From: STD1-204 sp041649895
GTDB lineage: Bacteria; Patescibacteriota; Minisyncoccia; Minisyncoccales; Minisyncoccaceae
Direction: 5' to 3'
Assembly (NCBI GenBank): GCA_041649895.1
Contig: JBAZMG010000006.1
Span: 1-23,655 of the forward strand
DNA: 23,655 nt
Shown: positions 20,798 through 23,655 of the stretch, piece after piece
How positions within the stretch are numbered: the first letter of the stretch is position 1
Layout of the letters: each line of letters opens with the position of its first letter
Program-made: the position numbers and the translations under genes
The notes under the pieces: generated by a model
Seen by the model: only the letters and a program-made list of their open reading frames with translations
What the model was told of the DNA's origin: nothing
Databases searched by the model: none

Positions 20798-22912
20798 ATG
20801 GAAACCGAATCATTTGAACTGGATCTGAACGGAAAAACACTAACCGTGGAATTTAACGGCTTGGCCGAAAGAGCCAACGGCTCTGTTTTTGTTAAATACG
20901 GCGACACTGCCGTAATGGCAAACTGCGTCATCGCGAAAAAAGAAATCGAAGGAGCTGATTTTTTCCCTCTAATGGTGTTATACGAAGAAAAATATTACGC
21001 TGTCGGAAAAATATTGGGGTCCCGCTTTATGAAGAGGGAAGGGAGGCCGTCGGAACAATCGGTTCTTACGTCCCGCTTGATCGACCGCGCCATCCGTCCG
21101 CTTTTCCCCTCAAACCTGCATCACGAGGTTCAAGTGGTTATCACTTGCCTTGCCTGGGATCAGGAATCTGATCCGGCCGCGCTAAGCTTGCTTGCCGCCT
21201 CAATAGCGTTGTACTGCTCCGACATTCCTTGGAACGGACCGGTGGCCGCGATAAGGATCGGTGAAAAAGACGGACAAATAATTCCGTTCCCGACAGTAAA
21301 AGAAAGAGAAGAAGGCTCTGTTGATCTTATCGTCTCCGCTTTAAAATCAGAATCGGGAAAAGAAATGCTAATTAATATGATCGAGGCCGGATTAAAAGAA
21401 GCTCCGGAAGAAATAATCCTGAAAGCCATCAATGACACAAAAAATTTACAGCGCGAGCTCATCGACTTCCAGGAAAAAATACGAGCAAAGATCGGAAAAG
21501 AAAAGATGAAAATAAAAGAACACCCGAAAAACGAAGAATTGGAAAAAGAAGTAAAAATATTTTTGGGCGACAAACTGAAAAAAGCGTTATTTGAATCAAA
21601 AGAAGAGGTAGAGATTTTGAAAGACCAATTGGCCGAACATTTGCGCGGAGTAAACGAAGACCCGGAGCAGCTGAGGCAAGGTTTGAACTTTTTTGAGATA
21701 GAAGCCGAAAGGTTAATTCACGAAGGAGCCTTGCGCGAAGGCTTGCGCGCCGACAAACGAAAAATTACTGAGTTGAGATGCATCGGCTGCAACGTGGGAT
21801 TGTTTAAAAGAACTCACGGTTCGGGATTATTTACCCGCGGACAAACAAAAGTTTTGTCTATGCTCACTTTGGGCTCTCCCGGCGACCAAAAAATATTCGA
21901 GGAAATGGAATTGCAAGGAAAGAAAAGATTTATGCACCACTACAACTTTCCTCCCTACAGCGTGGGGGAGACCGGCCCGATGCGCGGACCGGGCAGAAGA
22001 GAGATCGGACATGGTATGCTTGGAGAAAAAGCCTTGCGCCCGATGATACCCTCGGCGGAAGATTTTCCATACACCATCAGGATCGTTTCCGAGGTTTTAT
22101 GCTCCAACGGTTCAAGCTCAATGGCCTCAACCTGCGCCGCTTGCTTGGCGCTGATGGACGCGGGTGTGCCGATCAAAAGGCCTGTTTCAGGAATCGCGAT
22201 GGGGTTAATGATGGAAATTAACAATGAAAAAAGCACGGAAGAAAAAGGATACGCGATCTTGACCGATGTTCAGGGCGAAGAAGACCACTATGGCGATATG
22301 GATTTCAAGGTCGCGGGAACCGATCAAGGTATCACCGCCTTACAAATGGACTTGAAGGTCAGGGGCATCACGGACAAAATAATCAGTGAGGCACTCAAAC
22401 AATCAAAGCCGGCCAGAATGGAAATATTAAAAGAAATGAAAGCCATCCTTCCCGAGCCGAGAAAAGAATTGTCGCCTTACGCCCCGAGAATTTACATTAT
22501 AAAGATCGATCCGGAAAAGATCGGCGAAGTCATCGGCACGGGCGGAAAAATAATCAATGAGATAATTGATGAATGCCACGTCACGATCGATATCGAAGAC
22601 TCGGGCGAAGTTTTTGTGACAGCCGAAAGTGAAGAAGCGGCGCAAAAAGCGATCGAATGGATCAAAAATATCATCAAAGAAGTGGAAGTGGGGGAGACCT
22701 ACGAGGGTGTCGTGAAAAGAATTATGGATTTCGGCGCTTTTGTGGAAATACTTCCGGGACAAGAAGGACTCGTTCACATCTCACAGCTGGACAACAAGCG
22801 TGTTGAAAAAGTTACCGACGTGGTAAAGCTCGGACAAGTCATTCCCGTAAAAGTAATCTCTATTGACGAACAAGGTAGAATTAATCTATCATTAAAGGAA
22901 GCAAGGAAATAA
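20798..22912 (+). CDS. pnp: Polyribonucleotide nucleotidyltransferase (PNPase)
   Basis: 704 residues, normal length. It degrades RNA 3'-to-5' with phosphate. Domains in order: first RNase PH fold (about 10-145, with FMKREGRPSEQSVLTSRLID), alpha-helical region, and second RNase PH fold (about 325-545, with FTRGQTKVLS, NGSSSMASTCAACLALMDAG and DVQGEEDHYGDMDFKVAGTD). Then comes the KH domain with IGEVIGTGGKIINEI (about 575-589) and the S1 domain from about 631 (YEGVVKRIMDFGAFVEI, EGLVHISQL). Catalytic aspartates of the second core are present. It is probably co-transcribed with rpsO. Confidence 0.97.
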   Translation: METESFELDLNGKTLTVEFNGLAERANGSVFVKYGDTAVMANCVIAKKEIEGADFFPLMVLYEEKYYAVGKILGSRFMKREGRPSEQSVLTSRLIDRAIRPLFPSNLHHEVQVVITCLAWDQESDPAALSLLAASIALYCSDIPWNGPVAAIRIGEKDGQIIPFPTVKEREEGSVDLIVSALKSESGKEMLINMIEAGLKEAPEEIILKAINDTKNLQRELIDFQEKIRAKIGKEKMKIKEHPKNEELEKEVKIFLGDKLKKALFESKEEVEILKDQLAEHLRGVNEDPEQLRQGLNFFEIEAERLIHEGALREGLRADKRKITELRCIGCNVGLFKRTHGSGLFTRGQTKVLSMLTLGSPGDQKIFEEMELQGKKRFMHHYNFPPYSVGETGPMRGPGRREIGHGMLGEKALRPMIPSAEDFPYTIRIVSEVLCSNGSSSMASTCAACLALMDAGVPIKRPVSGIAMGLMMEINNEKSTEEKGYAILTDVQGEEDHYGDMDFKVAGTDQGITALQMDLKVRGITDKIISEALKQSKPARMEILKEMKAILPEPRKELSPYAPRIYIIKIDPEKIGEVIGTGGKIINEIIDECHVTIDIEDSGEVFVTAESEEAAQKAIEWIKNIIKEVEVGETYEGVVKRIMDFGAFVEILPGQEGLVHISQLDNKRVEKVTDVVKLGQVIPVKVISIDEQGRINLSLKEARK

Positions 22913-22941
22913 AATTTTAAAAATATTTTGAAATTTTCCCT

Positions 22942-23655
22942 ATGGCGGAAAATACTTTAAACATAATTGCCGACAAAATAAGGACGATGAAAAAAGACCT
23001 CGCTTCCCCCGATGTCGGCACTGGCAATGAACCGAAAGAACCCACGCTTGTTCTGCCAAACAAAAAAGATTTTAAAAACATCGGCACTTACAGCAAGGCC
23101 GTGGTGATGCCCCAAAAGATCGGGGAAGTATTCAGCTCAAATAATCCGCCCTCGACCGCGACAACAATGAACCCGCCCGTTTCCGTTAAACCGACCGCGG
23201 AAGAAAAGAAAACGGAAGAAAAACCGCAACCAATCTCGCAAAAACCAAAGGAAGAAAAAAAAGTTGTTCCGTCTTTTGGTTTTAAAGAAGACAAACTGCC
23301 GATAGCAAAAAAAGAGCCCGAGAAAAGCAACGCGTTATTCCAAAAAGAAAAGACTGTCTTTATACCGGAAAACGAACAAAACGCGGACCTGAACATCAGC
23401 TATGGAATGGAAGGAAAAGATTTAGGTACGCCCTACAGAGCGCCAACCCCGGTTCCCGAGCCTCCAATGGCGCCACCAACCTTAAGATTACCGGAAATTG
23501 AACCCGTGCCCGCGCCGCAACCCCTGGAAGAATTGCGAATAGAAGAGCCGGAGGCTGATTTCGCGAATCAGGGAATAGAAAGCCGAAAATTCGAAGAAGA
23601 AGAACAGGAGATCATAATGCCCGGACCGATGCCTTCGAAATTTGAAGAGGAACGA
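22942..23655 (+). CDS. Acidic Pro/Glu/Lys-rich protein of unknown function (5' part)
   Basis: Open from the ATG at 22942 to the end of the window (238 codons, no stop). It begins MAENTLNIIADKIRTMKKDL. Most of it is low-complexity: runs rich in Pro, Glu and Lys (EEKKTEEKPQPISQKPKEEK, PTPVPEPPMAPPTLRLPEIE, EEEEQEIIMPGPMPSKFEEE). No signal peptide, membrane segment or known domain is seen in this part. It looks like a long disordered linker before a domain beyond the window. It follows pnp by 29 nt and may share its transcript. Confidence 0.7.
   Translation, partial: MAENTLNIIADKIRTMKKDLASPDVGTGNEPKEPTLVLPNKKDFKNIGTYSKAVVMPQKIGEVFSSNNPPSTATTMNPPVSVKPTAEEKKTEEKPQPISQKPKEEKKVVPSFGFKEDKLPIAKKEPEKSNALFQKEKTVFIPENEQNADLNISYGMEGKDLGTPYRAPTPVPEPPMAPPTLRLPEIEPVPAPQPLEELRIEEPEADFANQGIESRKFEEEEQEIIMPGPMPSKFEEER

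Overview
The window looks like part of a chromosome from a Candidate Phyla Radiation (Patescibacteria, probably Parcubacteria-like) bacterium. The evidence is circumstantial: AT-rich DNA, nearly all genes on one strand with almost no recognisable Shine-Dalgarno sites, arrays of LamG-bearing type IV prepilins, a small VirB2/TrbC-like membrane protein, a four-helix-bundle (23S rRNA IVS-type) gene remnant, and a fatty-acid scavenging set (FakA/FakB/PlsY) with no fatty-acid synthesis gene in sight. TGA appears to act as a stop (end of the ninth pilin gene), so recoding of TGA is not indicated.

Layout. 1-650: tRNA-Pro(CGG), two tandem 115-bp units that each repeat the tRNA 3' end, tRNA-Val(CAC), then strong hairpins and a terminator. 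651-2047: about 1.4 kb with no credible gene. It holds five parS-like palindromes and at least fifteen DnaA-box-like ATGTCCRCA words, so it is a candidate replication origin/partition region. 2048-3102: yraN and a canonical plsY. 3103-3320: structured repeats. 3321-11816: nine consecutive prepilin-LamG genes joined either by palindromic hairpins or by 14-nt overlaps, followed by an overlapping CarS/CDP-archaeol-synthase-like gene (11813-12370). 12472-13155: a TM-helix (MscS-related) membrane protein. 13199-18483: FakA fused to a degenerate DegV domain, two stand-alone FakB/DegV proteins, and two divergent PlsY-like proteins. 18484-20512: repeats, tRNA-Arg(TCG), a frameshifted four-helix-bundle gene, the VirB2-like gene, tRNA-Lys(CTT) and a second tRNA 3'-end duplication. 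20513-22912: rpsO-pnp. 22942 to the end: the start of an acidic, proline-rich protein of unknown function.

How it fits together. FakB proteins would carry scavenged fatty acids, FakA would phosphorylate them, and PlsY would pass the acyl-phosphate to glycerol-3-phosphate. The CarS-like enzyme could then make the CDP-activated lipid. The pilin array and VirB2-like protein are surface or secretion components that suit a host-attached life.

The most unusual signal is a dispersed family of structured repeats. A hairpin with a GACG loop has stem sequences that differ between copies while pairing is kept. It is followed by a conserved GAGCCGGGCCYGAG block and a second hairpin with an ARCA-type loop. 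Several copies sit at tRNA 3' ends and carry a duplicate of the tRNA T-arm/acceptor sequence, with a complementary copy at their other end. This looks like a small mobile or RNA element with tRNA-linked ends.
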